From: Halichondria panicea
Taxonomy: Eukaryota; Porifera; Demospongiae; Suberitida; Halichondriidae
Assembly: GCF_963675165.1 (NCBI RefSeq)
Contig: NC_087390.1
Coordinates: 1,879,501 to 1,943,500 of the forward strand
Reading direction: 5' to 3'
Length of the DNA: 64,000 nt
Below, one piece after another: positions 47,117-61,316 of the stretch (positions within the stretch are counted from its first letter, which is position 1; each line of letters starts with the position of its first letter). The notes under the pieces were generated by a model. The model searched no databases. It was given only the letters and a program-made list of their open reading frames with translations, and was not told the origin of the DNA. Position numbers and translations under genes: made by a program.

Positions 47117-50100
47117 ATGACTGCAATCAGCAATATGTCACTAGTATTACTTCTCCTTATAACAGTGATAGTCAAGTCTAGAGGAGAACCTATAAGTGAG
47201 TAGACACTAGTCAAAATGTGTTGAAGAGCCTTGTATTGAAATATACCACAGATATGTTCATACTATAGACAGTAACACTAGATTAGCTAGCGTGTAAATT
47301 ATTTTGCTGTTTTGTTCTGTTCCATTCTAGGTCTGTCAACCATTCGATACAAATTCACCACCTGTGGTCACGGTGGTCGAATAGGTCCTACGTATGAGAT
47401 GTGTCTAGGCGAGTACACTAACACCTCGATTCTCGCAAATCCAGACAACTTCTTTTTCTACAATAAATTGCACTCCAGTGGAGAATATTTCGCAGGGGGA
47501 CAAGGATTCAGAATTCCCACAACTGGCCGTTACAATGTGACCGTAGCTGGTGCTTCTGGAGGAAGGGGAATATGTAACATTGACAAAGGTAAAGGCTTGC
47601 TGTGGAGAGGGGAATTGAACTTTGTAGCCGGTGAAGAGCTTTTGATACTTGTCGGTCAAAAAGGAAGAAGTCCATGTGAAAGCGAGGATTTTGTGGGCGC
47701 TGGTACATTGTGTCAGAATCCACCATTAAACGAAACTGAATCCGCTGTGTGCAACGAAACTTGGTACTCTAGACTTTTACTGACTGTTCCAGACGACAGA
47801 GCTGATTTTGTGTACGCGAATATAGGAGGTGGTGGCGGAGGAGGGGCTAGTTTGATCCGATTGATTAATCACACTTCGGACGGACCAATACCAGCACAGT
47901 TTCCTCTTTTAGTGGCCCCAGGGGGCGGAGGAAGTGCATGTTTAGCTGTGTACAATGTGACCAATCAAATACAAGCAACATTTCCTGACAGTTTAACAGA
48001 TATGGAACAGTACGAGTTTTTTATGAATGCTAAATATTCACTGTATGACCCTGAAGATTCGGGCGGTCTAGGAAGAAGAGGATATGTTTACGAGCAGTCT
48101 AGCTTCAGGGGGGGTGCTGGTGGGGGGTACTTCACTACTCGGAATTCTGGTGATGTTGACGGAGGTTATCTAAATGCTGAAGAAAATTTTGCTGAAGGTG
48201 GCTTTGATTGTTCAAGACAGCTCTTTGATTTGTTGACATATATAGACTCTACAGATATTTACGGTGGTTTTGGTGGAGGTGGTGGGCAATGTGGGGGTGG
48301 GGGAAGTGGTGGTGGTTTCTCTGGGGGGAGGTCAACAGGAGCGGACCACTCGTTACCAGGACAAGGTGGTTTCTACTATAGAGTTGGTAGCATTACCAGT
48401 GATTATCAAGACAAGAAAGAAACAGTGGAGACAATTAGTGTTTCTTTGAACAAGTTTGACGATGGATTTGTAGAGTTTGTGTTGAGAGACTGTGGATGTG
48501 GTGAGATGTGCATTATCAATGAAGTTGCCGACACTTTTGAATGTTTTTGTCCTAATAATGAAACGGTATTAGCCCTCAATGGATTCGATTGTGCAAAAGG
48601 TGATATTTGTTTGCATGATAATATTTCCCTGCCGGTATGATAGGAAACAATGCATGCTTGTTAATCTGTACTTATATGCATAACTCATGGAACAACCGTG
48701 ATACAATAGGTGTAGTAAGTTAAGCAACCTATTATGGTCTTGTTTTTATTGCAGACATTGTATTGGATTTTAACGCCTCCTCGGAAGCAGCTGTTCTCAT
48801 CAAAGGCATAACCTTCACACCTGTCTACTTGCCTCAGGCTATCAGTCTGTTTGCAATGAGCGGGGCTGCCTCAATGAACGATAACACAACATCCTGTACC
48901 TTAGTGTTCTTTGGAGCTGATTCAAAGCCTGCCTTGGCCACCAATGTACTCACTGACAGGTACAAATACAAATACACATCATAAAAATTAATCTATAGGC
49001 TGTATATACGTGTGTACAAATATATGCCCTTCATAAGAGATTAATCTATAAGCTGCATGTACCTGTTCTATTATAATTATAGACTATACTATTTTTACAT
49101 TCTTGTAAGACAGGCTATATACATGTACAGTTTGTATTTCAATAAATTATTTCCTATGCAAGAAATCTAAAATTATTATCTGTCACTCCAGAACAAGCAG
49201 TAACCTTGACCACCTCTCAGTGCTCCACTCTGATGCTGCTAGCACCTACTCTCAGTCTGCCTATCACAAGTACCTCCCCCGGGCAGTCACGGTAACAGGA
49301 GGTGTACTAGTGAGCGAGGGACACTGTCAGCTGCTGATGGAGCAAGTTAATCTCACCATCAGCACTCAGAATGTTTCCTCACGTAAGACCTCCTTTTGGC
49401 ATAATGGGTTACAATTGTCTGCATAGTGTACCATAATGACACTGTATGGTTTGTTCACCATTATAATATTATGCCGCTATAGGTGTACAGTGATCTCTGC
49501 ATACACACATGCACCCTTACATTTCCTGGCAATTAGCTTATATTCGTCTCCAGTGCCTGTTTCTGCAATTTCACTGGTACAAGACTATAGCGACAATGAG
49601 CTCATTTCTCTCGCTCAAACAGTATTTGGACTAGATACAACCGCTGCATCAACAGGACAAGATACGACAACAGCTACTGAATCTGCAACTAAAGTGTTTG
49701 GAGAGTTTTCGGAGGTTGTGTGGTCCCTGATTGGCATCAGTGTGTTGTTCTTTATTGTACTAATCTGTGTGACTCTTATAGTGATTGTCAGATACACTTG
49801 GAAACGGTCAAGAAGTGGGTGAGTTCTTAACAAACACAATAGTATATAGTCCAAGTTATTATTTGAAAATTCCCTCGTAGAAAACTAGTGATAGAGTTAC
49901 AACCACCGCCACACCTTGATGCCAGCGCAGGGAGCATGATTCCAAACGCTTACTACCACGCATTCTCAGTAAGTGTATTGAGGTTATGGGAAAGACTTGT
50001 TATGGAACATGCAGTGCTTATAATTTTAAAACTTCATGTAACTATTCTTTCTTCTGTAGGTTCCACCAAATGACCCGTTTGTGCCTAACCAATATATTCG

Positions 50101-52644
50101 GGCCTGCCCCCCTAAGAAACTCGATCAACACGACTACGAGATTATCAGCTTCTCTGATTTTGACGATTCTTCCAACAGAAGAACCACAACTGATGTATGT
50201 CCGCTTGTATCCTTTCTTTCACCCGTATTATACCATTAATAATCAGTATACACAATCTTTCATCTGTTCATTATTATAATATAACTATTGCGTCTCATGC
50301 AGCATTAATTTTTTGTTACCCATGCAGTACAATGCAATCACTGCGTCTGCACGAAACTTTCACACAAAATTTGGAGTGACTGCTCCCGTTCATGACTTCA
50401 CCTCCTACAACAAGCACAGGGTGGGAGACCTGGGACAGGTAGGTCATATAGGAGACATGGTAGCACCATAAAGAATGTACTGTCATATAACTGTCTGTGT
50501 GTATACTGATGCAGCTATGGGAGTACCCTCGAGGGAACCTCATCTACCTGAGGGAGTTGGGAGAGGGACAGTTTGGAAAAGTCCTTCTCATGAGAGCAAA
50601 AGTGAGTACATAATATTATTATATGCCTGTGAATGCTGAGCTGCATGCTTGTGATCACATTTGTACTTTTAACTCTAACTTACAGCATCCACATGTATTC
50701 ACAAAGCGAACAACACAGTCTTAAACTCTATAACTTACTCCTCATGCTTCCAGGGTATAGCCAACTTCCAGGGAGCGATCCCAGTGGCTGTGAAAACCCT
50801 CTCATTTCGTGCTCCTAACATGCTCCAGAAGTTCATTGAAGAGACTAACCTTATGAAGAAGTTTTGTCATCCAAACATTGTCAGTTTACTAGGTAAGACA
50901 TTTGATGTGCACTACATTGTCAATAGAAATAGGATGAAGATCAATGAATTTATATACTGTAGAACCTCGATTTTCCGGAATCTTGGTTTGGCTCAAAATG
51001 GGCTTGTCCCTGAATGTGTATGGGCAATGAAGAGCCGTTACCATGGACACAGACATAAGTTTTTACGGTCGTGCATGCACAGACACCCATGTGCACTAAA
51101 TTTGCACTGCTGTTTATCAACTAAGTGGGCGGATCGAGGCGTGGTTGATCCATTCGATTATCCGTCATGTTCAGTTATCCGGCCTGCCTAGGTGTCCGAA
51201 TAATCTAGGTTCTACTGTATAGTTAAATGAAGTCTGCGTGCATGAGAGCTTTTGTTTTATCCCGGTTAGTTTTTGCATGGTATATAGACGATTTATGCTT
51301 TGACCTTTGCCTCTCAACATCAACCTTTTCAACAATTCACGCCGTATCAATCTACACAACACACTCACTATGCAGGAGTAAGTAGCCATGACGTAAACGA
51401 GGACAGTGCTCCCCTGATGATACTGGAGTACATGCCGTATGGTGACCTGCATGGATTCCTTAAAAAGAACAAGTCAGTAAATTGTTGTATTGGTTTATGG
51501 AAATTTGAATGTTGGTGAATTATTACAGGCCCCAGCCCGATAACCCTTCCACTATAACTCCAGCTCACTTCTTTAGCATCGGGAGAGACGTAAGAGAGAA
51601 ACCAATAATTATTATAGATCTATTACGTAGGACAATAATTGCTTTATTAATTAACTACCAGTACGTTTATCTAAAATTGTTGAATGCAGGTTGCTGAAGC
51701 TCTCTCATTTCTGGGCTCACAAGGCTATGTGCACAGGGATGTGGCTGCTAGAAACTGCCTAGGTAAGGTTTAGTGCAAGAGTAACGCTCGAATAATGGTT
51801 GTTGAGTTAATGATCTTTACCATCGCTAGCTAGTTCAATAGTGGTTTACTGTAAGCACGCTCTCTACCATCTCTCCTCCCAGTGGGTCCTGACCTAAGCA
51901 TCAAGATTGCTGACTTTGGGCTCTCTCGAGCTGTGCAGACAAAGAACTACTATCGAGTGGAAGGAAAGACAGTGCTACCTGTGAAATGGATGGCTCCAGA
52001 ATCACTGATTTATGGAATCTTTTCTACTGCCTCAGATGTTTGGTAAGAAAGAAATGGTGGTAAGGCTCTAAATCTGGATTTATAACACACCAGTTAAATC
52101 CTAAGTACAGTTTACATCTATTGGTTCCATCTAAATTAATTTGTCGTGCATTTAGTATGCTTTACACAACAGGTCGTTCGGTGTTCTGCTTTGGGAGGTG
52201 GTGTCGTTTGGAGAACTACCTCTGGATGCTTTGACCACCGAGGAACTTATCGAAATGGCTGAGACCAAAACACTGTGCCATCAAAGGTAACCATGCATAT
52301 GTAACCACAGCTACTTGTGCAAAATTTTCCTCCCGGTGACCAGTTCATAATTATTATTGCTTTCATTTCTATCTTTGTTTAGAACACTGTATTTGGTCAC
52401 TATACTGCAAGGTTGTTTAATTCTATCTGTGTGTAATAACCCTTATATATACAGCGAGGTCTCACAATAAAATGTCCTCTTCTTCCTCTGTAGACCTGAG
52501 AATTGCCCTGAGGAGATTCACATGGTCATGTGCAGCTGTCACCAAAACAACCCCACAGACAGGATCGGGTTTGAAGAAATCTTAAGGAATTTTTCAAAAG
52601 ACAATATTGATGACTATTTTGAGAAAACAATCGAATCCATTTAA
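47117..52644 (+). CDS. Receptor tyrosine kinase A with ALK/LTK-like glycine-rich ectodomain
   Basis: This single-pass cell-surface kinase of 1074 aa has 16 exons: 47117-47195, 47331-48599, 48755-48959, 49192-49382, 49554-49818, 49881-49968, 50060-50194, 50328-50438, 50515-50601, 50754-50892, 51376-51472, 51529-51589, 51690-51762, 51883-52042, 52173-52286 and 52494-52644. A signal peptide is encoded by exon 1. Exon 2 carries the glycine-rich region ([11 protein letters not shown] and later GGFGGGGGQCGGGG) and a Cys-rich EGF-like end. One membrane helix is at about 637-660. The juxtamembrane part has Tyr motifs (NAYYHAF, QHDYEIISF). The kinase has GEGQFGKV near 797, VAVK Lys near 824, HRDVAARN near 924, DFG near 944 and tandem YY in the activation loop, so it looks active. 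The ligand is unknown. A pogo-like MITE lies in intron 10. Confidence 0.9.
50957..51217. mobile_element. pogo/Tigger-like MITE, 261 bp
   Basis: The ends CTGTAGAACCTCGATT and AGGTTCTACTG are near-complementary and flanked by TA (50955-50956 and 51218-51219). The interior matches the 7951-8228 copy, including CGATTATCCG and TTATCCGGCCTG. It lies in intron 10 of RTK A, within the kinase-coding part. Confidence 0.85.
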
Positions 52645-52834
52645 TTTTAATTGAAGGCGGTTTTTACTTGTGCGAACCTTTGACATTCCCCCCATTCATA
52701 GTGTTCTTTTTTATATTGCTGTCAGTGTGTTGTTTTACTACTTAGTCAACAGTATGCTGTAGCCCTTCAAAACATAGGAATATATGATTTACTCACACAA
52801 ACACACGTGCACACAAACATACAGCCATGTCTAT

Positions 52835-55800
52835 CTATAACTGTCCACTGTTTGTTAATAGCAATGGCTGCTCACTCTCTGGTATAGCAGTCAATGAGGA
52901 GGAGCTTGGCAGTGGTGGTCTCTTTTTGACCACGTTGAAAAGTTCCATGGCGATAATCTCAGTGAATGACGGCCTCTCATCCACCTCCAACTGGTGACAG
53001 TCAGATACAAGTTCCCACAGGTCACCAGGGGAACCCAGAGGTCTGAATATAGACAAACAACATTTATAAAATTGCTTATTGTGATCACTGTATACGAAGA
53101 TATGAATACAACAAGCACGGTGTGGGTGCACCTAAAACAACCACTTAGCTTGGCTTCTATGCATGCCAACCTTGGTATAGGTTTCATAGGAAGAGAGAAA
53201 TGAGAAATTAAAGAACAGTAGCTTCATTAATAAGGGAAAGCATGCAAGGGCAATAGAAATGTAGATAGAATTGTTCTCGGCGATGGCTACTACACAGTTA
53301 TACTGACTGGGAATGAGTGACGTGGTTACACATCTATTAGTGCGTCCATGGCAGCAGTATCAGCACTCGATCAGTACAGCTAGTATAATTTGACGTAAGT
53401 AGTACGTAGCTACTAGCTACTAAATGTTTGTACCTGGTGTGGTGAAGACGTCCATTCTGCGCTGCATCAACAATATCTTGAGTACTCATATCAGGCAAAG
53501 CCTGTTGCCCAAACGTTAGAATCTCCCAAATCATAACACCATAAGCCCTAGAAACAAAAAGAAACAATAGTTTCCAACTCCAAATATGATTCGTTAAGGC
53601 CATACCGATTACAACTTGGTTATATAGAACAACTTGTTTCTAACATAGCTTTAAAGATGCATGCTCTATAACTGTGAACCCAAGGCTTAGTATTAGCATA
53701 ATTATACTCACCAGACGTCAGAGGCTGAAGAGAACTTTCCGAGGAGCAGGCTCTCAGGAGCCATCCACCTCACAGGTAACACCGCACTACCAGCTACTCT
53801 GTAGTAGTCCTTGTTGTTCACTCCTCGTGCCAGACCAAAGTCAGCTATCTTGATCTGGAGTCCAGAGCCAACTAGAAGGGGGATAAAACAGTTAAACTTT
53901 CATTCTGAAACTGTTCATTAATACATGCATATATAGCCAAGTCTCGAGCTACAACTCCTAATACGCACAAAACAGTTATAGCTTCAATGGCAACTTTCAC
54001 GCTTTGGTCTGTCCTAAAAAATGACTCACCTAGACAGTTTCTCGCTGCCACATCTCTGTGCACATACTTGTGCTGGGACAGAAACTCTAGACCATGAGCA
54101 ACCTGTAACCAAGGAAACATGTAAATTGGTCAGTCAAAATACACACTCACAATCTACATTAATATTCGGTTAAAACACATAATTATGGTTGATACTCACA
54201 TCATAGGCAAAGGTGTAGAAATGCAGCTTCTTCAGGGGTGAGGGCTTGTTGGGACCAGGTCTGCATGTATGAAGGGAAATCACTATTGACAGACTGTCAG
54301 TGAGAGCTGTCTATTGTGGTCACTCTGTAAAATAAATTAATGGCCCCTAAGTCACTTGTTAGCAGGTCACCTCTTTGTTATAGCCCGTGACTATTGGTCT
54401 GCCCAATGGTGCATGACTGCTATTTTATAACAGCTTTCCCTCTGTTCAAAGCTAGACCACATTATTAAAACAGCTGGAGAGGGTTGCAGTTGAACATCTT
54501 TCAACAGATTAAACGGAGGGGGGGGGTTGCAGCTCAACAGCCGTAACTTTAGTATCAAAATTTTCCTGAATGTCTAGAATCAATATTTTGAATTGCATTC
54601 CAGAGTGAAAGTCGGCATTATGGTGCATTATAGCCTACTAGCAGACCATATTAAAAGAACATAATATTTCCAGTACATGCAGCTGATATCGATATCATAT
54701 ACCAAGGAGGCGATTTTACCCCTAAAACTTAGTGTTATTTGTGGTATCAAATTAGGTAATCCAATGTATAAATTATAGGAATGCACAGATAATATCGGTT
54801 ATAATAATGATGTCATACCCTCGTGCTGCACAGCTAAATACAGCCCACGTGCATGAGTATAATAACCTAGTTTTATGCACAATAGCTGTAGCTACCACAG
54901 CTATATGTGTTATGGAGTGATGTGCAATATTGACCTTCACCTGTTATCTATTAAGAATCCATGGAGGTCTCCATACTGCATGTACTCCAGGATCATCAGA
55001 GGAGCACTGTCTTCACCTTCCTTCTGTCCAATGAAACCTGAATGGAGATTTAGCTTTAATCGATTATGGGCTACGTTCATGTCAAATACTTGAAGGTACA
55101 ATCATTCTGTGCAAATAAAACAAAGAAAACAACGCTTCACACTGTATGAAGAAAGCTTGTGAAAATAGCTAAAACATGCAGCAAATGTTTGAGCAACATT
55201 TAATTGGATAGAGGTATACTCGTATAGACAGGCTGTATATGCATGTGACGTGCACACAGAGTACATAGAGCATCTCACCTAACAAGCTGACAATGTTTGG
55301 ATGGGTAAACTTCTTCATCAGTTCAGCTTCCTCGACAAACTTTTGTATAACAGCAGGGTCTCTACTGGTGAGTGTCTTCACAGCCACTGGAATCTTACCC
55401 GTGTAGCCAGCTATGTCCTATAATTATGTGAAACAATAATTATTGTAATGTAATTCTGTCATTATGAGGCCCGGGCCCTTCTATAAGATTTCAAGGAGGC
55501 TATAAATTATAATCCACTGCTAGAACACTGTGTATATAAACATACTATGACACTTACTCTAGCTTCCATGAGAAGAACTTTTCCAAACTGTCCTTCCCCT
55601 AGTTCTCTCATGTAGGTCAGTTTGGATCGAGGGTACTGCCATTGCTGTGTATGTGTGTGTGTGTGGAGAGAGTATAATTTATGCACTGAGGTTTACTGTT
55701 GTCTCTACTATATAAAGACTACATTACCTGCACATGGGTGTGGAATCGCTGTCTGTTATAGGTACAGAAATCCACGGATGGCGTCTTGATTCCATGTATA

Positions 55801-58800
55801 GGCTGGAACAGGGCACTGGAATGAGACCCAACCACCAGATCAGCTTCACCATCCTAAGTAAGAAATCAAACGGTATATACATTCACACAAAGGGTAACTG
55901 ATAAGATGTAAAAAGTGTCAAGGAAACGGTACGAGCATCCAGGCAAGAGGGCCAGATAGTTACTTTAATAATGATACTTTAATAATGATACTCAAACAAT
56001 CAGTTTTCCCCTTAATCTCACTCGTTACAAATAATAACTACCACCTCTGATTGGTCAATGTGCAACGTTTCGTATCCCGGCTCCCCAATATTAGTGGTTA
56101 CTCTGCGGCTGGGAGTCTGCAGGTGAAGAAGCTCACAATATTTAATTCACAATGGTAGCAATATGAAGTCCATACAAGTGTGGGTGTGTGGCTTACCCTT
56201 TGATACCTCACGTATGCAGAATTGAGCTCTAGAGACTCTGTTTTCAGGTAAAGGTTGTTTTGGTGTCTGTCTTTAGAGAGGTGATTGGAAAATGTTCTGT
56301 GCAGTAGTGCAAATTGACATAAAAACCATGTAACGACAATTCTAGTACGGATTGTGACAAAATACTCATAAGATACTGACTATGTCATTGTAGCTCATTT
56401 AACACACAATATAATTATTTACGTACATATTTTTTCTTTGTTGGATCTTGTAGTAGACCACACCTATTATTACGGCACTCAAGACCACCAGCAGAGTTAC
56501 CCCCAGTATTGATCCGACCACTGCACCAATCACTCCACGATCGTTGCTAGGCTTTGTTGCGCTCTCTTTGGTTCTTGCTATACTGTTGAGCAAGTTAGTA
56601 GAGATATTCCTGATCTGAAAGTCCACATCTATAAGATAATGTTTCAGAGATAATCATAACAGCTGCTATTAAGGAGCGTATTTTTAGTAAGTTGCCGAAG
56701 GAATCACCAACCAGCGATATAGAAACACTAAAAATTATCATACAAGTGTCATGTGCAGGATATGCTAATGGCTATAGCTTTAATGCAGCACCTGTATCTG
56801 GAGTAATGATGCTGATATTAGCTTGAATTGTGTTTGTTGCTAGTCTACAGTCCCCATAGCTCAGTAGTACCATGGTGGTGATCGTCACAGGACTCTGCAG
56901 TAGCCTCACAGGGTCTGTTTTCTGTGTGATGTTGCCAGTAGCGTCCAATGAGATTACAGAGAGGGTGTTGATTGTACCAGACTCTCTGTTCGTTGTGTGT
57001 GTAGAGTGAGGTTGTCAATACATTGTTTGGCTATCACACATAATACAAAGAACCTAGTATGGAGGTATACATAAGGGAAACATAGAGCACAATTCTTAAT
57101 GAATGTGTGCAATGGCAATGACCACACAATATACAATGGTCATACATATCAGTACATCGATCATTGTGAACGGACAATCTTCTAAATGCAATAATCTCAC
57201 CTGATGCTTTCCGACACTACTACTTGTTCCAAACTCTCTCCAAACAGGACAATCAAGCAATCCTCCCCCTGTGGCGTGTCTCCAACCTGACGTTTTGTCA
57301 CCCTGACCGGCTCAACAGACACATCCACACTCAGACTGAGCAGTCCTATGGCTGCAGTGAGGTGAAGCTGTCGAACGTTGTAGCTGTCTGGGATGGGAAT
57401 AAGTTCTCCTTCTTCAACTGCTAGCTCTTTTTCTGTGAAATAAAAATGGGAATGAATCTTGAATCTTAATAATTTTAATACCTTCTCGGTAACAGTTGCT
57501 TCCGTCCTCAGCCAGGAGAGTATCATTTGGACACAAGCACTCAAACTGCTTCTCCTCAGGGTACATCACACACTGTCCAACACACTCACAGTTGGAGGAC
57601 ACTATCTCAACATATCCATCACCATCATTGTGATCCCTCTCCAGCATTCTTACAACAGGTAACCCTGTGAGATTGAATACCCCAACATCGCCACCGCCTC
57701 CTGGTATGGTGTTTAATTTCTCGACAACGTGCCCTCCTGTGTAGCCTCCTCCCCCTCCTCCAGAGCCACACCCACCTCCACCACCACCATAGCCACCCTC
57801 TACATCAGAAAACACACGAGATTCACTTGGAATACTTGATGAACAATCAAAGCCACCTTGTGCAAAGTCATCTGCTTGACTCAATAGTTTTCCATCCACT
57901 TCCAACAAAACAAATCCCAACACTGAATTCCAGCCTCCACCAGCTCCAGATGAGGTTAGATCTATGCTATTGGGTCTTATTCCCCTGCCACCTACTGGCC
58001 AGATTAAGTAATATTGATCGAAATGAGCATTCACATGAAAACTATAGATCTCCTCACTAGTACCATTACTCGGATAATTCAGTAAGTAGTTTGAAAGTTC
58101 ACTTTTCAATGATTCAAAACCCAAAACAGCTGAGGCCCCTCCACCTCCAGGTGCTACTACAATCGGCAAATTAGTGAATTCTGAATCATTTTTTCTCCTC
58201 GGCCAAATCATGCTAGCTCCACCTCCACCACCACCACCATTGAAAAGATCTGCGTTGCTGCCTTTTGCAAGTGTTTCATTTATCCAATCAACTTTGCAAG
58301 CCTCCGCTTCTGCAAGATTTCTTGGTCTTGGTTGTTGGCATATCGGGTTGACTGCATTATCGGGTACATCACACACACTGGTTCCTCTGTGTCCCACCAA
58401 GATAAGGTACTCGTAGTCAGTAGTCAGTTCAACTTGCATACGAACCACTCCACCCAATCCATACTCGAAATTGCACAAACCCTCACCTCCTCTGGCTCCA
58501 GCAATGGTGATGTTGTAGAGGTCATTTCTTGGTAAGCGAAATCCCTGTCCTCCATCGTATTCATCATCAAATTCAAACAAAGTTTGACCGGATACAATTG
58601 GTGAGTTTATCTGTTTGTAAAAACGACCGCACTCAGGCTCTACCCTGGGGCCATCGTGGTTTGATGATCCGCAGTTGGTGAACCGGTAGGTAATCTCTGT
58701 GAGATCTGTGAAGGTTAGGTATGCATACTGAATTTAGTCAGGCTTCTAAAAGTGTTAGTTGGCTGGAGAGTAGACTAGATATACTCAACTCTATAGCTAG

Positions 58801-58964
58801 CTCCACTGAGATAGCTCTATACAGTTGAGAGATAGTACTCTGAGCAGCTAGATCTAGCTGAGCATCAGCCATATGCAAGCAATGCTAAGAAACTTACCCC
58901 TCCTTCTAGCCTGGGCCCTGAATAGAGTGCTTGCCAACAGTAGCAAGGATAGAAGCCAGTTCAT
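52835..58964 (-). CDS. Receptor tyrosine kinase B with ALK/LTK-like glycine-rich ectodomain
   Basis: This is a paralogue of RTK A, convergent with it and only 190 bp away. It has 16 exons in transcript order: 58964-58898, 58696-57482, 57432-57201, 56985-56792, 56628-56427, 56296-56197, 56116-56045, 55853-55728, 55644-55558, 55417-55279, 55037-54941, 54260-54200, 54102-54030, 53871-53712, 53547-53434 and 53042-52835. They total 3147 nt (1048 aa). It begins with a signal peptide ([13 protein letters not shown]). The glycine-rich region and EGF-like Cys cluster are in exon 2, and a membrane helix is at about 601-627. The kinase has GEGQFGKV near 752, VAVK Lys near 779, HRDVAARN near 879, and DFG and DYYR in the activation loop. 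The C-terminal tail after the kinase is longer than in RTK A and ends in a Pro/Ser-rich stretch. Confidence 0.9.
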
Positions 58965-59173
58965 TTTAGGCTTCTTTCACTGATTTCTTTTCAAGAGGGG
59001 GCGTGGATGTCGATGGGAGCCCTGTGAATCTGCTAGATATAGTCTAGATATGTCTACCATATGACCCTAAACCATTCACACACAAGCATTCTTCATAATT
59101 ATGAGGTCTTGTGTGCACAGAGGAGGTACGACAGGGCGGTGCAGCTCATGAGTAGTCTCATGGACCCAGACCT

Positions 59174-60028
59174 AGCCTCGATTCCAGGCCGCATTAAAAT
59201 ACTTTAATCGGCCTGGAATCGAGGCTAACCCAGACTATGAAAGATAGATTCGATGGTCCACGAAACTAGATCTAGTGCTGCACTCAGATAGACTCGCAAG
59301 CCACTCCCTTTTCTCTGATTGGACGGGGGCGGTTAAATATTAATGTCACGTGCAAATTATCCAATTTATTCTGATGCGTCAAAAGCTAAAGACAGACAGA
59401 AGACAAGTATACAGATCTATCTAGCCAGCCTTTTGATTTTATAGATCCTTGTACCAGTGTCTGTTGTGCCACAACTTGTGGATTAGCATGGAACAGCTGA
59501 TGAACGTAGAAATCTTGGCAGTCCTTCTTTGAACCGAGGAGTGGCAGCGATTTAAGACAGCTTGTACAAGTCTGACTACTCTCAATTCAACTGCTGCCGT
59601 CTGCCATTATCTGTCTTGTATTGTACAGGTTATTAAAAGCTTTAGGCAACCAATGACTTTCGGCTGCCAGTTCTCATCACGTAAAACTAAAACAAGCTAA
59701 TCTCTGCTGGTGTCTTAGATGACTATATCCTAGCTGAATGCCTGATGATGTTATTACTCCATCATCTTCTCTTTTCTAGCACTAGCATCCATTCTTAAAA
59801 CTGTAGCTAAGAAGCCCGCGATCACTTTTGCGGCTACGCAATTCTACTTAACCTCACGCAATTTTTGGATCACGTGGAAAAATCAATGAATAATCTCTAC
59901 CCAAATTCTGGTAGAGACACAAAATGTGTCCCAGAGTCACCAGTCCCTTTTCTCCCGCCCCCGTCCAATCAGAGAAAAGGGAGTGGCTTGCGAGTCTAGC
60001 ACTCAGAGTAGCCTCGATCCCAGGCCGC
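59174..60028. mobile_element. Inverted-repeat element with 42-bp perfect arms
   Basis: A 42-bp sequence at 59291-59332 (starting GACTCGCAAGCCACTCCC) recurs perfectly inverted at 59955-59996. Outside the arms lies a motif AGCCTCGATTCCAGGCCG. It forms a tight palindrome at 59174-59226 and appears again at 60010-60028; weaker relatives occur near 60.5 and 60.9 kb. The 620-bp middle has no coding capacity. It is probably a non-autonomous transposon with nested copies. Confidence 0.65.
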
Positions 60029-60971
60029 ACTTCCCACTTCTTTTCTATGAAGGCCGTAAAGGAGGCTGGACATGTGTCATATAGTCATCCGTTAGTCATC
60101 ATTAGTCATGAATAGTCTCATGAATACGCTTAAAATCGTCGATCCTGCTGAGTCAGCATTTTACCAAACTTCCATTTTTGCTTGTCTGTCTCTCTTGTAT
60201 AATGAGTCGTAGCAGTTTAACAATATTATGATTGCTATACCTGCTACATCAAAACAGGAGTAAAAAAACAAAGGCAAGTGCAACAACTCGATGTTTGTGA
60301 CTAATCTAAGTTTCTGGCTCATTGCTTCTAGTATGACTATGCTACTCAGTTTCTAGTTTCACTGGGTACTTTTAGCATCATTTACTACTAGTATGGAGTG
60401 CTAAAATCGCTTGCTTTTGACTTGGCTGAATAGCTACTGTTCTCTGCAAGTTTCCATATATCTCTCCATGCACACACATTTCCTCTGTAAAACATTATGA
60501 CGTGTGTCAAGATCGGCGTGGATTCGAGGCTAACACCCCACTGTCTGATATTTGTGTATGCAGTCATGGTGGGATTTTTGTTTTGTGACATGTTGTATAG
60601 GGGAGACTTTAATTAGCTACCAAAAGCATCTTAAATATTGTGGCTCTGCCTCTTCAGTAATTCATGGGTTCGTGTGTCCGTAATAATCAGACACAACCAC
60701 AAATAATTGCTGGTGTATATCATGCGAATTGGGCTATCATTTTTGGAGGTTATGTTGTTCATAGGTAGACCTATAATTATATTGTCGGGTGAAAAATCAG
60801 CTTGTTTCGCACATCCGGATCTGTTCTCATCCGGCAGCTATTTGATTATACGTTCTGTCTGATAAATATCTAGTAGTTTGCCTATCCGATATAAAAGCGA
60901 AAACTCGGCCTGGGATCGACACCTTTTACCTATAGTCTCGCAGGCCATACTATGAACTGATATTGCTATTG

Positions 60972-61013
60972 TAGGGTTAGGTTAGAGTTAGGGTTAAGGT
61001 TAGGGGGTTAGGA
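60972..61013 (+). repeat. Degenerate telomere-like TTAGGG tract
   Basis: About six imperfect TTAGGG or TTAGG units are interrupted by substitutions. This is an interstitial tract rather than a chromosome end, because gene-like sequence continues on both sides. Confidence 0.5.
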
Positions 61014-61316
61014 TTATATCACTTCAATCAGTTGTTTGTAGTATGTCGCCCAGCGAGACTATACCTTTCACCTGACGCACTTGATGTCTGACAGAGTTCG
61101 GCAACTTACTCTATGCATGAGTCGATGAGATTGTTTGTGACCAGTCATTGATGTGTTTCGGCTATAATTATATATTTAGGTAGATGGAGAGTTTTGAGTT
61201 TTTTTCTTGTGCATGGATAGAACCTGAGTATTATTTGCAGTCGCAAGGTAAGATACTTTCGAATAGTAATTTTGAATAGTTTTATCAGAGGTTTAGATAA
61301 TTGATTTGCACCTTCA

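Larger units (their letters stand above)
58965..61316. other. Gene-free stretch between RTK B and the duplicated block
   Basis: This 2.35 kb should include the RTK B promoter next to 58965. Beyond that it is filled mostly by the inverted-repeat structure at 59174-60028 and related scraps. No coding gene is recognisable. Confidence 0.5.
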
